Positions 9,743 to 17,866 of a stretch of 64,000 bases of DNA are shown one piece after another. A model generated the notes under the pieces. It searched no databases. It was not told the DNA's origin and was given only the letters and a program-made list of their open reading frames with translations. A program made the position numbers and the translations under genes. The stretch comes from Nocardioides alkalitolerans DSM 16699 (GTDB lineage Bacteria > Actinomycetota > Actinomycetes > Propionibacteriales > Nocardioidaceae), in contig NZ_AUFN01000010.1 of assembly GCF_000426525.1 (NCBI RefSeq), positions 682,001 through 746,000 of the forward strand, given 5' to 3'. Positions within the stretch are counted from its first letter, which is position 1. Every line of letters starts with the position of its first letter.

Positions 9743-10708
9743 TCAGAAGACCAGGTAGTGGAGCAGGAGCCAGATCGGGGCCGCGGTGGCCAGCAGGGAG
9801 TCCAGCCGGTCCATCAGGCCGCCGTGGCCGGGGACGATCTGGCTCATGTCCTTCACGCCGAGGTCACGCTTGATGACGGACTCGCAGAGGTCGCCGAGCG
9901 TCGCCATGACGACCGTGATGAGACCGAGCGCCACTCCGATCCACCAGTCGGCGTCGAGCAGGAGCACCATCAGCAGGATGCCGCCGACGACGCAGAAGAC
10001 CGCCGAGCCGGCGAACCCCTCCCACGACTTCTTCGGCGAGATGACCGGCGCCATGGGGTGCCTGCCGAACAGCACGCCCGCGACGTAGCCGCCCACGTCC
10101 GAGGCCACGGTGATCAGGATGAACGCGATGACGGCGCGCACCCCGTCGTCGAACCGGTCGAAGCCGGTCGCCCCGCCCTCGGCCAGCAGCAGCGCGACGA
10201 ACGAGCCGAGGAACGGCACGTAGATCAGCGCGAACACCGACGCCGAGGCGTTGCGCACGTAGCCGTCGACCCCGCGCTGCAGCAGCCACAGCATCAGCGC
10301 GAGCGCGGTGACCGCGGTGGCGGTGACCAGCGCCGGGGCGCCGAAGAAGTAGGCGACGACCACCATGACCGCGCCGCCCACCATGAGCGGCTGCTCCGGC
10401 AGGTCGATGTCCTTCGCCGCCAGGCCCTGGTGCAGCTCCCACACCGCGACGACCACGGCGATCACCACGATCACCATGAAGGCGGTCTTGAAGAACGCCA
10501 GCGACGCGGCGATCGCACCCAGGAGCACGACGGCCGAGGCGACGGCTGCCGGCAGGTTGCGCCCGGCGCGGCCGTGGTCCTTCTTCGGTGGGTTCGGCGG
10601 GACGCCCGGCACGCCGGTGTCGACGGGTCGGTCGTCGGGCACGCCGAACGACCCGCTCGTCGGCAGGTGCGTCGACGAGGCGGGCTCGGGCGGGTTCACG
10701 GGGGTCAA
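9743..10708 (-). CDS. cdsA: phosphatidate cytidylyltransferase
   Basis: A 321-aa polytopic membrane enzyme that converts phosphatidic acid and CTP to CDP-diacylglycerol for phospholipid synthesis. The signature S-x-x-K-R-D-x(4)-K-D...HGGxxDRxD is complete near the C-terminus (SVIKRDLGVKDM, then GHGGLMDRLDS). About eight hydrophobic segments follow a 50-residue Pro-rich cytoplasmic N-terminus. The TTG at 10708 is the first start in frame after frr; a GTG 9 nt further in (10699) is the alternative, and neither has a strong ribosome site. The gene is third in a pyrH-frr-cdsA run, 12 nt after frr. Confidence 0.93.
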   Translation of the reverse strand: MTPVNPPEPASSTHLPTSGSFGVPDDRPVDTGVPGVPPNPPKKDHGRAGRNLPAAVASAVVLLGAIAASLAFFKTAFMVIVVIAVVVAVWELHQGLAAKDIDLPEQPLMVGGAVMVVVAYFFGAPALVTATAVTALALMLWLLQRGVDGYVRNASASVFALIYVPFLGSFVALLLAEGGATGFDRFDDGVRAVIAFILITVASDVGGYVAGVLFGRHPMAPVISPKKSWEGFAGSAVFCVVGGILLMVLLLDADWWIGVALGLITVVMATLGDLCESVIKRDLGVKDMSQIVPGHGGLMDRLDSLLATAAPIWLLLHYLVF

Positions 10709-10720
10709 TGTCGGCTCAGC

Positions 10721-11278
10721 TCAGACCTCGAGCAGCTCGGCTTCCTTCGACTTGAGCATGTCGTCGATGGCGTCCACGTGCTTCTTGGTGGTGCCGTCGA
10801 GCCGCTTCTCGGCGCCGGTGACGTCGTCCTTGCCGACCTCGCCGTCCTTCTCGAGCTTCTCCAGGTTCTGCTTGGCGGTCCGGCGGATGTTGCGGACCGA
10901 GACCCGGCCGTCCTCCGCCTTGGTGCGCGCCACCTTGATGTACTCCTTGCGGCGCTCCTCCGTGAGCTCCGGGAAGACGGCACGCAGGACCTTGCCGTCG
11001 TTCGACGGGTTGACGCCGAGGTCGGAGTCGCGGATCGCCTTCTCCACGGCCGTCATCGCGCCCATGTCGTAGGGGGCGATGAGGATGATGCGGGCCTCGG
11101 GGGCGGTGAACGACGCGAGCTGCTGCAGCGGCGTCGGCGTGCCGTAGTAGTCGACGAGGATCTTGCTGAACATGCTCGGGTGGGCGCGCCCGGCCCGGAT
11201 GGCGGCGAACTCCTCGCGGGTCGCCTCGACCGACTTGTCCATCTTGCTGTCGGCCTCGTTGAGCACCTGGTTGATCAC
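10721..11278 (-). CDS. frr: ribosome recycling factor
   Basis: 185 aa, the standard length for RRF, which releases post-termination ribosomes from mRNA together with EF-G. Characteristic segments are IRAGRAHPSMF, YYGTPTPLQQLA, ILIAPYDMGAM, VNPSNDGKVLRAVFPELTEE and the C-terminal helix ending KEAELLEV. The GTG start at 11278 has CAGGAG 6 nt upstream. It lies between pyrH and cdsA in the usual bacterial order. Confidence 0.97.
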   Translation of the reverse strand: MINQVLNEADSKMDKSVEATREEFAAIRAGRAHPSMFSKILVDYYGTPTPLQQLASFTAPEARIILIAPYDMGAMTAVEKAIRDSDLGVNPSNDGKVLRAVFPELTEERRKEYIKVARTKAEDGRVSVRNIRRTAKQNLEKLEKDGEVGKDDVTGAEKRLDGTTKKHVDAIDDMLKSKEAELLEV

Positions 11279-11309
11279 TGCTGGCTCCTGTCCACATCTG
11301 CGTCGCGCG

Positions 11310-11327
11310 GCGTCGGGGGTCCGACGC
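11310..11327 (-). terminator. hairpin between pyrH and frr
   Basis: GCGTCGG-GGGT-CCGACGC, a 7-bp stem with 4-nt loop in the 98-nt gap after pyrH. It may cause partial termination or protect mRNA ends. No T-run is present. Confidence 0.35.
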
Positions 11328-11376
11328 GCGCTCTCGTCGTGTCCGAGCCGGCGTACCCGGCCCGCGGTCGGGTCAC

Positions 11377-12093
11377 TCAGGCGTCGGCACTGACGAGCGT
11401 GCCGATCCTCTCACCTCGGACGACCCGGAGGATGTTGCCCTCGGGCTCCATGCCGAACACCACCATCGGCAGCTTGTTCTCGCCGCACAGCGCGAAGGCC
11501 GTCTGGTCCATGATCCGCAGGCCCTGGGTGATGGCCTCGTCGTACGAGACCGAGTCGAGCTTGACCGCGGTCGGGTCGGTGCGCGGGTCGGCCGTGTAGA
11601 CCCCGTCGACCCCGTTCTTCGCGACGAGCACGACGTCGCACTTGCTCTCGAGGGCGCGCTGCACGGCGACGGTGTCGGTGGAGAAGAAGGGCATGCCCAT
11701 GCCGGCGCCGAAGATGACGACGCGACCCTTCTCCATGTGGCGGATGGCGCGGCGCGGGATGTAGGGCTCCGCGACCTGGCCCATCGTGATCGCCGTCTGC
11801 ACGCGCGTGTCCACGCCCAGCTTCTCGAGGAAGTCCTGCAGGGCCAGGCAGTTCATGACGATGCCGAGCATGCCCATGTAGTCGGCACGCACGCGGTCCA
11901 TGCCGCGTTGCTGGAGCTCGGCACCGCGGAAGAAGTTGCCACCACCGGTGACGACGGCGATCTGCACGCCCGCCTCGACGACGGCGGCGATCTCCTCGGC
12001 GACCTTGCCGACGACGTCGGGGTCGACGCCGACGCTGCCACCACCGAACACCTCACCGGAGAGCTTGAGCAGGACGCGACGGTAGGCGGCCAC
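11377..12093 (-). CDS. pyrH: UMP kinase
   Basis: 238 aa; a hexameric amino-acid-kinase-fold enzyme phosphorylating UMP to UDP in pyrimidine synthesis. It shows [12 protein letters not shown] at the N-terminus (phosphate loop), [20 protein letters not shown], the UMP-binding region [20 protein letters not shown], and [18 protein letters not shown]. The GTG at 12093 is preceded by GAAAGGAACATC. It follows the tsf terminator and likely opens the pyrH-frr-cdsA transcription unit. Confidence 0.97.
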   Translation of the reverse strand: MAAYRRVLLKLSGEVFGGGSVGVDPDVVGKVAEEIAAVVEAGVQIAVVTGGGNFFRGAELQQRGMDRVRADYMGMLGIVMNCLALQDFLEKLGVDTRVQTAITMGQVAEPYIPRRAIRHMEKGRVVIFGAGMGMPFFSTDTVAVQRALESKCDVVLVAKNGVDGVYTADPRTDPTAVKLDSVSYDEAITQGLRIMDQTAFALCGENKLPMVVFGMEPEGNILRVVRGERIGTLVSADA

Positions 12094-12181
12094 GATGTTC
12101 CTTTCGTACGGCGGAGCGCGGGGTCGGCGCAGGTCAGAGCAGGTGCGGCCGGGGCGCTGGTGGAGGCCCCGGACGCGAGAA

Positions 12182-12229
12182 AGGCCGGTCCGCGGACGGT
12201 GGAGTTCTCCACGTCATGCGGACCGGCCT
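12182..12229 (-). terminator. terminator of the rpsB-tsf unit
   Basis: A 12-bp perfect stem AGGCCGGTCCGC/GCGGACCGGCCT enclosing a second small hairpin (GTGGAG TT CTCCAC). On the minus strand the stem runs straight into TTTCTC. It lies between tsf and pyrH and separates the two transcription units. Confidence 0.7.
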
Positions 12230-12353
12230 CCTCGAGACGCCGACGACCTCGCGGTCGCGGCGGCGGATCAACGGCTGCCGATGGGCAGCGCGCCTCACCT
12301 TACTGGTCGGACGACGCGGCGCGCGCGCCGTACGACCAAGGGGTCGAGCTGGC

Positions 12354-13166
12354 TCAGGCGCCGACCTCGAAGCGGGCGAACCGCTTCACGGTCGTGCCGG
12401 AGGCGTCGAGGACGGCCTTGACCGACTTCTTGTTCTCCGTGACCGACGGCTGCTCGAGCAGCGCGACGTCCTTGAAGAAGCTGTTCAGGCGACCCTCGGC
12501 GATCTTCGCGGCGACCTGCTCGGGCTTGCCCTCCTCGCGGGCGGTGGCCTCGGCGATCGAGCGCTCCTGGGCGACGACCTCCGCGGGGACCTCGTCGCGC
12601 GTCAGGTACTGCGGACGCATCGCGGCGGCCTGCATCGCGGCGCCGCGAGCGGCGGCCTCGTCCCCGTCGTACTCGACGAGCACGCCGACGGCCGGCGGCA
12701 GGTCCGCGGAGCGACGGTGCAGGTAGACGACGACGGGGCCGTCGAACACGGCCACCTGGCCGAGCTCGATCTTCTCGCCGATCTTGATGGCGAGGGCCTC
12801 GACGAGCTCGGCGACCGTCTGGTCGCCGACCTTGACGGCCTTGAGCGCCTCGGCGTCGGCCGGCTTGGCCGCGTCGGCCGCCTCGGCGATCTGCTGGGCG
12901 GCGGCGACGAAGTCGTCACCCTTGGCGACGAAGTCGGTCTCGCTCTTGAGCTCGACGAGCGCCGTGCCGGCGGACGCGACGAGACCGGCGGAGGTCTCGC
13001 GCTCGGCGCCACGGGCCGCAGCCTTCGCGGCACCCTTGACGCGCAGGAACTCGACGGCCTTGTCGAAGTCGCCGTCGGTCTCGGTCAGAGCCTTCTTGCA
13101 GTCCATCATGCCCGCGGCGGTGAGCTCGCGGAGCTTCTTGACGTCAGCGGCAGAGAAGCTGGCCAT
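12354..13166 (-). CDS. tsf: translation elongation factor Ts
   Basis: 270 aa; the guanine-nucleotide exchange factor for EF-Tu. The UBA-like N-terminus [19 protein letters not shown] carries the Tsf signature, and the core contains [12 protein letters not shown]. The C-terminal domain has the expected VALLEQPSV(T)ENKKSV end. The ATG is preceded by AGAAGGAAGTGG. It is downstream of rpsB across a 97-nt spacer with a very stable hairpin. Confidence 0.97.
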   Translation of the reverse strand: MASFSAADVKKLRELTAAGMMDCKKALTETDGDFDKAVEFLRVKGAAKAAARGAERETSAGLVASAGTALVELKSETDFVAKGDDFVAAAQQIAEAADAAKPADAEALKAVKVGDQTVAELVEALAIKIGEKIELGQVAVFDGPVVVYLHRRSADLPPAVGVLVEYDGDEAAARGAAMQAAAMRPQYLTRDEVPAEVVAQERSIAEATAREEGKPEQVAAKIAEGRLNSFFKDVALLEQPSVTENKKSVKAVLDASGTTVKRFARFEVGA

Positions 13167-13205
13167 GGTCCACTTCCTTCTAGTCAGCGAAAAGTGCTTC
13201 TACGG

Positions 13206-13244
13206 CGTGCCGGGCCTGCGAGGAGTCCTCGCAGGCCCGGCACG
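13206..13244 (-). terminator. long perfect hairpin between rpsB and tsf
   Basis: Two 19-nt arms, CGTGCCGGGCCTGCGAGGA and its exact reverse complement, separated by one base, so the stem is about 17-18 bp with a minimal loop. It lies just after the rpsB stop. No T-run follows on the minus strand, so it may be an attenuator or an mRNA-stabilising element setting the RpsB:Tsf ratio rather than a full stop. Confidence 0.6.
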
Positions 13245-13263
13245 AGGTGGTGCGGGTGAGGAC

Positions 13264-14268
13264 TCAGGCCTCGGCCGGAGCCTCGGTGGTCTCCTCGGCC
13301 GGAGCCTCGGTCGCCTCGGCGGCCGGAGCCTCGGCGGGGGTCTCCGCCTGGGCCTCGGCAGCGGCGTCGGCCGGAGCGGCGTCGGCGGACGCAGCCTCGG
13401 CGGCGGCGTCGCCCGCAGCGGCCTCGGTCGACGCGCCGGTCGACTCGGCGGCCGGAGCGTCACCCTTCTCGCCACCGGTCGCGGCGACGGCAGCCTTCTC
13501 GGCCTCGCCGGCGAGCAGCTCGCGCTCCCACGCGGCCAGCGGCTCCTCGGCCGTGGTGGCCTCGCCCGACTTGCCGCCCGAGCGGGCGATGAGGCCCTCG
13601 GCGACGGCGTCGGCGACGACCCGCGTCAGCAGGCCGACGGCGCGGATCGCGTCGTCGTTGCCCGGGATCGGGAAGTCGACCTCGTCGGGGTCGCAGTTGG
13701 AGTCGAGGATGCCGATGATGGGGATCCGCAGCTTGCGGGCCTCCTCGACGGCGAGGTGCTCCTTGTTCGTGTCGACGATCCAGACCGCGTTCGGGGTCCG
13801 GCTCATCTCACGGATGCCGCCGAGCGTCTTGTCGAGCTTGTCGCGCTCGCGACGCATCTGCAGCAGCTCCTTCTTGGTGCGGCTGCTGCCGGCGACGTCG
13901 TCGAAGTCGACCTCGTCGAGCTCCTTGAGACGGTTGATGCGCTGGTGCACGGTCTGGAAGTTGGTGAGCATGCCGCCGAGCCAACGCTGGTTGACGTAGG
14001 GCATGCCGACGCGCGTCGCCTGCTCGGCGATGGCCTCCTGCGCCTGCTTCTTCGTGCCGACGAACATGACGGTGCCGCCCTTGGCGACCGTCTCCTTGAC
14101 GAAGGCGAAGGAGCGGTCGATGTAGGCCAGCGACTGCTGCAGGTCGATGATGTAGATGCCGTTGCGGTCCGTCAGGATGAACCGCTTCATCTTGGGGTTC
14201 CATCGACGGGTCTGGTGCCCGAAGTGGACGCCGCTCTCGAGGAGCTGGCGCATGGTCACGACTGCCAT
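13264..14268 (-). CDS. rpsB: 30S ribosomal protein S2 with long acidic tail
   Basis: 334 aa. The first roughly 250 residues are canonical S2: [58 protein letters not shown] and [26 protein letters not shown]. The last 80 or so are an Ala/Glu/Thr/Pro tail (EAPAEE-like units) that has no counterpart in the classic 240-residue protein. S2 sits at the head-body junction of the 30S subunit and is needed for S1-dependent initiation. The ATG is preceded by GGAAGAGATCACC. It is the first gene of the rpsB-tsf unit, with a long predicted leader. Confidence 0.97.
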   Translation of the reverse strand: MAVVTMRQLLESGVHFGHQTRRWNPKMKRFILTDRNGIYIIDLQQSLAYIDRSFAFVKETVAKGGTVMFVGTKKQAQEAIAEQATRVGMPYVNQRWLGGMLTNFQTVHQRINRLKELDEVDFDDVAGSSRTKKELLQMRRERDKLDKTLGGIREMSRTPNAVWIVDTNKEHLAVEEARKLRIPIIGILDSNCDPDEVDFPIPGNDDAIRAVGLLTRVVADAVAEGLIARSGGKSGEATTAEEPLAAWERELLAGEAEKAAVAATGGEKGDAPAAESTGASTEAAAGDAAAEAASADAAPADAAAEAQAETPAEAPAAEATEAPAEETTEAPAEA

Positions 14269-14467
14269 GGTGATCTCTTCCTTCGGAGACGCACCCGTGA
14301 CGCCCGCCCTTGAGCACGGCGCCGAAGCACCGCAGAGCGGACCGGGAGCGGAGCTCCTGATCGGTTCTCAGTTGTGCGCGGCCGGCGGGAGCCGGTCGCC
14401 CTGACGCCTGCGCGCGGCCCGACCCTCCGCTGGAGCAGAGGGACTGAGAGCCGCGCCCGCGGGAGAC

Positions 14468-14489
14468 CGGCACCCGGGACCGGGTGCCG
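14468..14489 (-). promoter_or_regulatory. hairpin in the rpsB 5' leader
   Basis: CGGCACCCG-GGAC-CGGGTGCCG, 9 perfect base pairs with a 4-nt loop, about 200 nt before the rpsB start. It lies in the 400-nt divergent gap 14269-14668, where no coding sequence is convincing. If the promoter at 14539-14568 is right, it belongs to the transcribed leader and could take part in autogenous control. Confidence 0.45.
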
Positions 14490-14538
14490 TCGCGGACTGC
14501 GAGCGTGCGAAGTCAACCCACACGGGGCTGCTCGAGAC

Positions 14539-14568
14539 AGCGTAGTCCTGCGCCGATGGGCGCGCCAA
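14539..14568 (-). promoter_or_regulatory. candidate rpsB promoter
   Basis: On the minus strand TTGGCG (14568-14563), an 18-nt spacer and TACGCT (14544-14539). This predicts a leader of roughly 265 nt before the rpsB start. The match is moderate. Confidence 0.4.
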
Positions 14569-14582
14569 TCCGCGCCATCCCG

Positions 14583-14620
14583 CGTCCCCAGGCCCCGTGG
14601 CCGGGCCCGGCGTCCCCAGG
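14583..14620 (+). promoter_or_regulatory. 28-bp-spaced direct repeat upstream of M23 peptidase
   Basis: Two identical CGTCCCCAGG boxes whose ends are exactly 28 bp apart, finishing 48 nt before the peptidase start. The same arrangement with one-base variation lies upstream of yifB and yraN (19554-19591 and 20086-20123), always on the strand of the downstream gene. Confidence 0.55.
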
Positions 14621-14668
14621 TCGTGGCCATGCCGCCGCTCCCCCGGTCCGGACCGCCACCGTGGTCCC

Positions 14669-15295
14669 ATGCGACGACCCCTCCTGCTGCTCCTGCTCGT
14701 GCTCGGCCTCGTCGGCCTCGTGCCGACCGTTCCTGCGAGCGCTGCCTCCGCCGACGGCACCTCCGACCCTGTCGGTGTGTGGCCCCTCGATCCCGAGCCC
14801 GAGGTGGTGGCCGGCTTCGACCCGCCCGCCGACCGGTACGGCGCGGGCCACCGCGGGGTCGACCTCGCCGGGGCGGCCGGCCAGGCCGTGCGTACGGCGC
14901 TCCCCGGCGAGGTCACGTTCGCCGGCCGTCTGGCCGGCAAGGGGGTCGTCACCGTCACCCACGGCGACACCCGCACGACGTACGAGCCCGTGACCGCCTC
15001 GGTGACCGTCGGCGAGGCGGTCGGGGCGGGTGACGTGATCGGCACCCTGGAGCCGTTCGCCTCCCACTGCGCGCCCCGCACCTGCCTGCACTGGGGCTGG
15101 CTCCGCGGCGAGGAGTACCTCGATCCGCTTCGTCTCGTCGGCGGCGGTCCGGTGCGGCTCGTGCCACTGGAGGGGTTGCCCGCCGGCGTCGCACGCTCCC
15201 ACCCGTACGCCGCCTGGTCACCGCTCGCGTCGGCCGGCACACCGGGCGCCGCCCTCCTGCGGGCGCTCGACGCCGTCCGTCGGGCCTGGCGCTGA
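14669..15295 (+). CDS. secreted M23-family peptidase
   Basis: 208 aa with a clear signal peptide (RRPLLLLLLVLGLVGLVPTVPASA). The LytM/EnvC fold then shows HRGVDLAGAAGQAVRT, supplying the zinc-ligand His and Asp, and TCLHWGWLRGEEYLDPL, supplying the third zinc ligand His. In the latter the usual HxH is CxH, so the general histidine is replaced by cysteine. A cell-wall peptidoglycan endopeptidase or division/wall-hydrolase activator role is expected outside the membrane. The gene is divergent from rpsB. The ATG at 14669 is chosen because it starts directly at the signal peptide. Confidence 0.87.
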   Translation: MRRPLLLLLLVLGLVGLVPTVPASAASADGTSDPVGVWPLDPEPEVVAGFDPPADRYGAGHRGVDLAGAAGQAVRTALPGEVTFAGRLAGKGVVTVTHGDTRTTYEPVTASVTVGEAVGAGDVIGTLEPFASHCAPRTCLHWGWLRGEEYLDPLRLVGGGPVRLVPLEGLPAGVARSHPYAAWSPLASAGTPGAALLRALDAVRRAWR

Positions 15296-15330
15296 CGGGA
15301 TCGCGTTCCGTGGGGTGCCGTCGCGCGGGT

Positions 15331-15619
15331 GCGGACCAAGGCCCGCGGAAAGTGCAGGGCTGAGTCCGCACCGGCTCGCCCCACTCCGGGCGCGGACCAG
15401 GACCCGCGGAAGATGCAGGGCTGGGTCCGCACCGGCTCGCCCCACTCCGGCCGCGGACCGAGACCCGCGAAAGATGCCGGGCTGAGTCCGCACCGCCTCG
15501 CCCCACTCCGGGCGCGGACCGAGACCCGCGGAAGATGCAGGGCTGAGTCCGCACCGCCTCGCCCCACTCCGGGCGCGGACCAAGACCCGCGGAAGGCGGA
15601 GGGCTGAGTCCGCACCGGA
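15331..15619. repeat. 61-bp tandem repeat array, 4.7 copies
   Basis: Units begin with GCGGACC at 15331, 15392, 15453, 15514 and 15575, an exact 61-bp period. Each contains GCGGAC and, about 28 nt later, GTCCGC, so each unit can fold into a stem-loop. Units are 85-95% identical by eye. The array fills the 333-nt gap between the convergent peptidase and xerC genes. The period is not a multiple of three, so it is not coding. Confidence 0.93.
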
Positions 15620-15628
15620 CGGTGGGGG

Positions 15629-16636
15629 TCAGGCCCGGGGGTGCGCCTGGCGGTAGGCCGAGCGCAGCCGGTCGGTGCTGACGTGCGTGTAGATCTGGGT
15701 GGTCGCGAGCGAGGCGTGCCCGAGGATCTCCTGCACGGTGCGCAGGTCGGCCCCGCCCTCGAGCAGGTGTGTCGCCGCCGTGTGGCGGAGGCCGTGGGGG
15801 GCGAGGTCGGGGGCGTCGGGGACGGCGGCGATCCGGCGGTGGACCATCGTGCGGACGGCGCGCTGGTCGACGCGCCCCCCGCGGGCCCCGAGGAACAGGG
15901 CCGGTCCTGACGTGCCGGTCGCCAGCACGGGGCGGCCCTGGACCCGCCAGACCTCGACGGCACGCGCGGCGGGCCGGCCGTACGGGACCGTCCGCTCCTT
16001 GTTCCCCTTGCCGAGCACCCGGACGACCGAGCGCCCGTGGTCGAGGTCGTCCACGTCGAGGCCGGCCAGCTCCCCCACCCGGATGCCGGTGGCGTAGAGC
16101 AGCTCGAGCACCGCGACGTCGCGCAGCGCGACGGCGGCGGCGACCTCGTCGTCGGCCGCGGCGGCGGTGATCGCGAGCTCGGCCGCGACGTCGAGGAGGC
16201 TGCGGGTCTCGGCCTCGGTGAGCACCGCCGGCAGCGTGCGGTGCGGACGTGGCGAGACCAGGGTGGCGCCCACGTCGACGTCACGCCGGCCCGTGCGCTC
16301 GAGCCAGGCGGTGAAGACCCGGGCCGCGGTGGCCCGGCGCCCCAGCGTGGTGCGGGACCGCCCCGTCGTCTGCTGTCGCGCCAGCCAGCTGCGCAGCGTC
16401 CTGAGGTCGAGGTCGTCGACCGAGGTGGCGCCCATCCGCGAGGCGTGGTCGAGCAGCGAGCGGAGGTCGCCCAGGTAGGCGCGCACGGTGTGGGCGGCCA
16501 GGTCGCGCTCGTGGCGGAGGTGGCGCTCGTACGACGCGAGCTCCGCCTCGAGGCGCTCGGGCAGACCCTCCTGCTCGGCCTCCTGCTCGGGGCCGGAGCC
16601 GTCCCCGGGCTCGGGCGTCGGCGGGCTCGCGGTCAT
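15629..16636 (-). CDS. xerC: tyrosine recombinase XerC
   Basis: 335 aa; it acts with XerD at dif to resolve chromosome dimers. The N-terminal SAM-like core-binding domain covers residues 30-115. The catalytic domain shows the active-site set Arg in [11 protein letters not shown], Lys in [11 protein letters not shown], HxxR in [12 protein letters not shown], His in [10 protein letters not shown] and Tyr in IYTHVS. It is about 35 residues longer than the usual 300 because of an acidic N-terminus. A TAGACT box 6 nt before the ATG suggests a leaderless message. It lies next to dprA as in other Actinobacteria, so it is a housekeeping recombinase rather than a phage integrase. Confidence 0.94.
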   Translation of the reverse strand: MTASPPTPEPGDGSGPEQEAEQEGLPERLEAELASYERHLRHERDLAAHTVRAYLGDLRSLLDHASRMGATSVDDLDLRTLRSWLARQQTTGRSRTTLGRRATAARVFTAWLERTGRRDVDVGATLVSPRPHRTLPAVLTEAETRSLLDVAAELAITAAAADDEVAAAVALRDVAVLELLYATGIRVGELAGLDVDDLDHGRSVVRVLGKGNKERTVPYGRPAARAVEVWRVQGRPVLATGTSGPALFLGARGGRVDQRAVRTMVHRRIAAVPDAPDLAPHGLRHTAATHLLEGGADLRTVQEILGHASLATTQIYTHVSTDRLRSAYRQAHPRA

Positions 16637-16642
16637 CCCCCG

Positions 16643-16648
16643 AGTCTA
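16643..16648 (-). promoter_or_regulatory. -10 box, leaderless xerC
   Basis: TAGACT, an excellent actinobacterial -10, ends 6 nt before the xerC ATG, so transcription would begin at or next to the start codon. There is no Shine-Dalgarno sequence. Confidence 0.6.
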
Positions 16649-16729
16649 GGAACCGCGCGACCCGTCGGCGCGAGGCTCGACGGGCCGCACGGCACGGATG
16701 TGGGCCGTCCGGGACCGCGCCGTCGGCGG

Positions 16730-17866
16730 TCAGAGCCTCCCCTGCTCGGAGAGCCGCCACCCCGGGCCGGTCTGCTCGACGAGACCGACGCGGTAGAGCT
16801 CGTGGACGTCGCGACGGGTCGCGTCCACGCCGAGCCCGGCCGTCCGGGCGATCGCGGCGATCGGGGCCCCGCTCACGACTGGTACCGCGTCCAGCACCTG
16901 CCGCTGGCGGGGCGTGAGGGCGTCCCGCGGCTGCGGTCGCTCCCGGAGGGGCTCGAGCAGTCCGACGCCCGCCGCGCCGACGACCTCGAGCACGTCCGCG
17001 CCGCGGGTGACCAGCAGACCGGACCGTGCGCGGATGAGCTCGTGGACACCCTGCGAGAGGCCGCTCGTCACCGGACCGGGCACCCCCATCACCTGCCGGT
17101 GGAGCCGGTCGGCCCAGCCGGCGGTGTTGAGCGAGCCGCTGCGGACCGCCGCCTCGACGACCACGGTGCCCCGGGTGAGGGCGGCGATGAGCCGGTTGCG
17201 GGCGAGGAACCGCACCCGCATCGGAGCGGAGCCGACCGGCGCCTCGGAGACGATCGCGCCACGCTCGGCGATGAGGGCCAGCAGGGGCGCGTGCTTCACG
17301 GGGTAGGCGCGTTCGACCCCGCACGCCATCACCGCGACCGTCGGCCCCGTGACCGCGAGCGCGCCCCGGTGGGCCGCCTGGTCGATGCCGAAGGCCGCGC
17401 CCGAGACCACGGTCCAGTCGTGCCGGCCCGCGTGGGCGGCCATCTCCCCGGCGACCTGCTCGCCGTACGTCGTGGCCGCCCGCGACCCGACGATCGCGAC
17501 CGAGCGTGCGACCTCGTCGAGCCGCAGCGGTCCCCGCACCCAGAGCCCGACGGGCACCTCGCCGCGTTCCTGCGCCGGCTCGGCGTCGGCGAGGTCGTCG
17601 AGCTGTGTCGGCCACTCCGCGTCCCCGGGCACGACGAAGCGCACCCCCAGACGGGTCGCCTCGTCGAGGCGGCGCTCGGGCTCGAGGAGGACCAGACGTT
17701 CGGCGACCTCGCTGCGGCTGCCGTCGAGCTCGCGCTCGGCGAGCAGGGCGTCGTACACCTTCTCGGGACCGAGGGTGCGGGCGAGACGCAGGAGGCGCAC
17801 GTCGCCCGGCTCGGCCAGGTGGCTCAGCGCCACCCGGGCCAGGCGCTCGCGTGGAGTGACGCTCAT
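16730..17866 (-). CDS. dprA: DNA-processing protein DprA
   Basis: 378 aa; it binds incoming single-stranded DNA and loads RecA during natural transformation. The Rossmann-like core shows VAIVGSRAATTYGEQVAGE, VVSGAAFGIDQAAHRGAL, ACGVERAYPVKHAPL, EAPVGSAPMRVRFLARNRLI and VVEAAVRSGSLNTAGWA. The C-terminal winged-helix domain (LTPRQRQVLDAV...) is present, as in full-length DprA. The ATG at 17866 overlaps the yifB stop by 4 nt (ATGA), so the two are co-translated. Presence in a chromosome does not prove competence. Confidence 0.95.
   Translation of the reverse strand: MSVTPRERLARVALSHLAEPGDVRLLRLARTLGPEKVYDALLAERELDGSRSEVAERLVLLEPERRLDEATRLGVRFVVPGDAEWPTQLDDLADAEPAQERGEVPVGLWVRGPLRLDEVARSVAIVGSRAATTYGEQVAGEMAAHAGRHDWTVVSGAAFGIDQAAHRGALAVTGPTVAVMACGVERAYPVKHAPLLALIAERGAIVSEAPVGSAPMRVRFLARNRLIAALTRGTVVVEAAVRSGSLNTAGWADRLHRQVMGVPGPVTSGLSQGVHELIRARSGLLVTRGADVLEVVGAAGVGLLEPLRERPQPRDALTPRQRQVLDAVPVVSGAPIAAIARTAGLGVDATRRDVHELYRVGLVEQTGPGWRLSEQGRL

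Noticed and set aside
14269-14668. Riboswitch or small gene in the rpsB-M23 gap
   Set aside because: Only a simple hairpin, a candidate promoter and the direct repeats are visible; no known riboswitch core was recognised.
15331-15619. Repeat array as a CRISPR
   Set aside because: Units are contiguous with no unique spacers, and no cas genes are present.
14368-15629. Minus-strand open frames over the M23 gene and the 61-bp repeats
   Set aside because: They encode out-of-phase copies of the DNA repeat (61 is not a multiple of 3), while the plus strand has a clear signal peptide and M23 motifs.
15331-16636. Repeats next to xerC as an attachment or dif site of a mobile element
   Set aside because: XerC is in its conserved housekeeping place, there are no cargo or phage genes, and the repeat has no XerC/D-type core.
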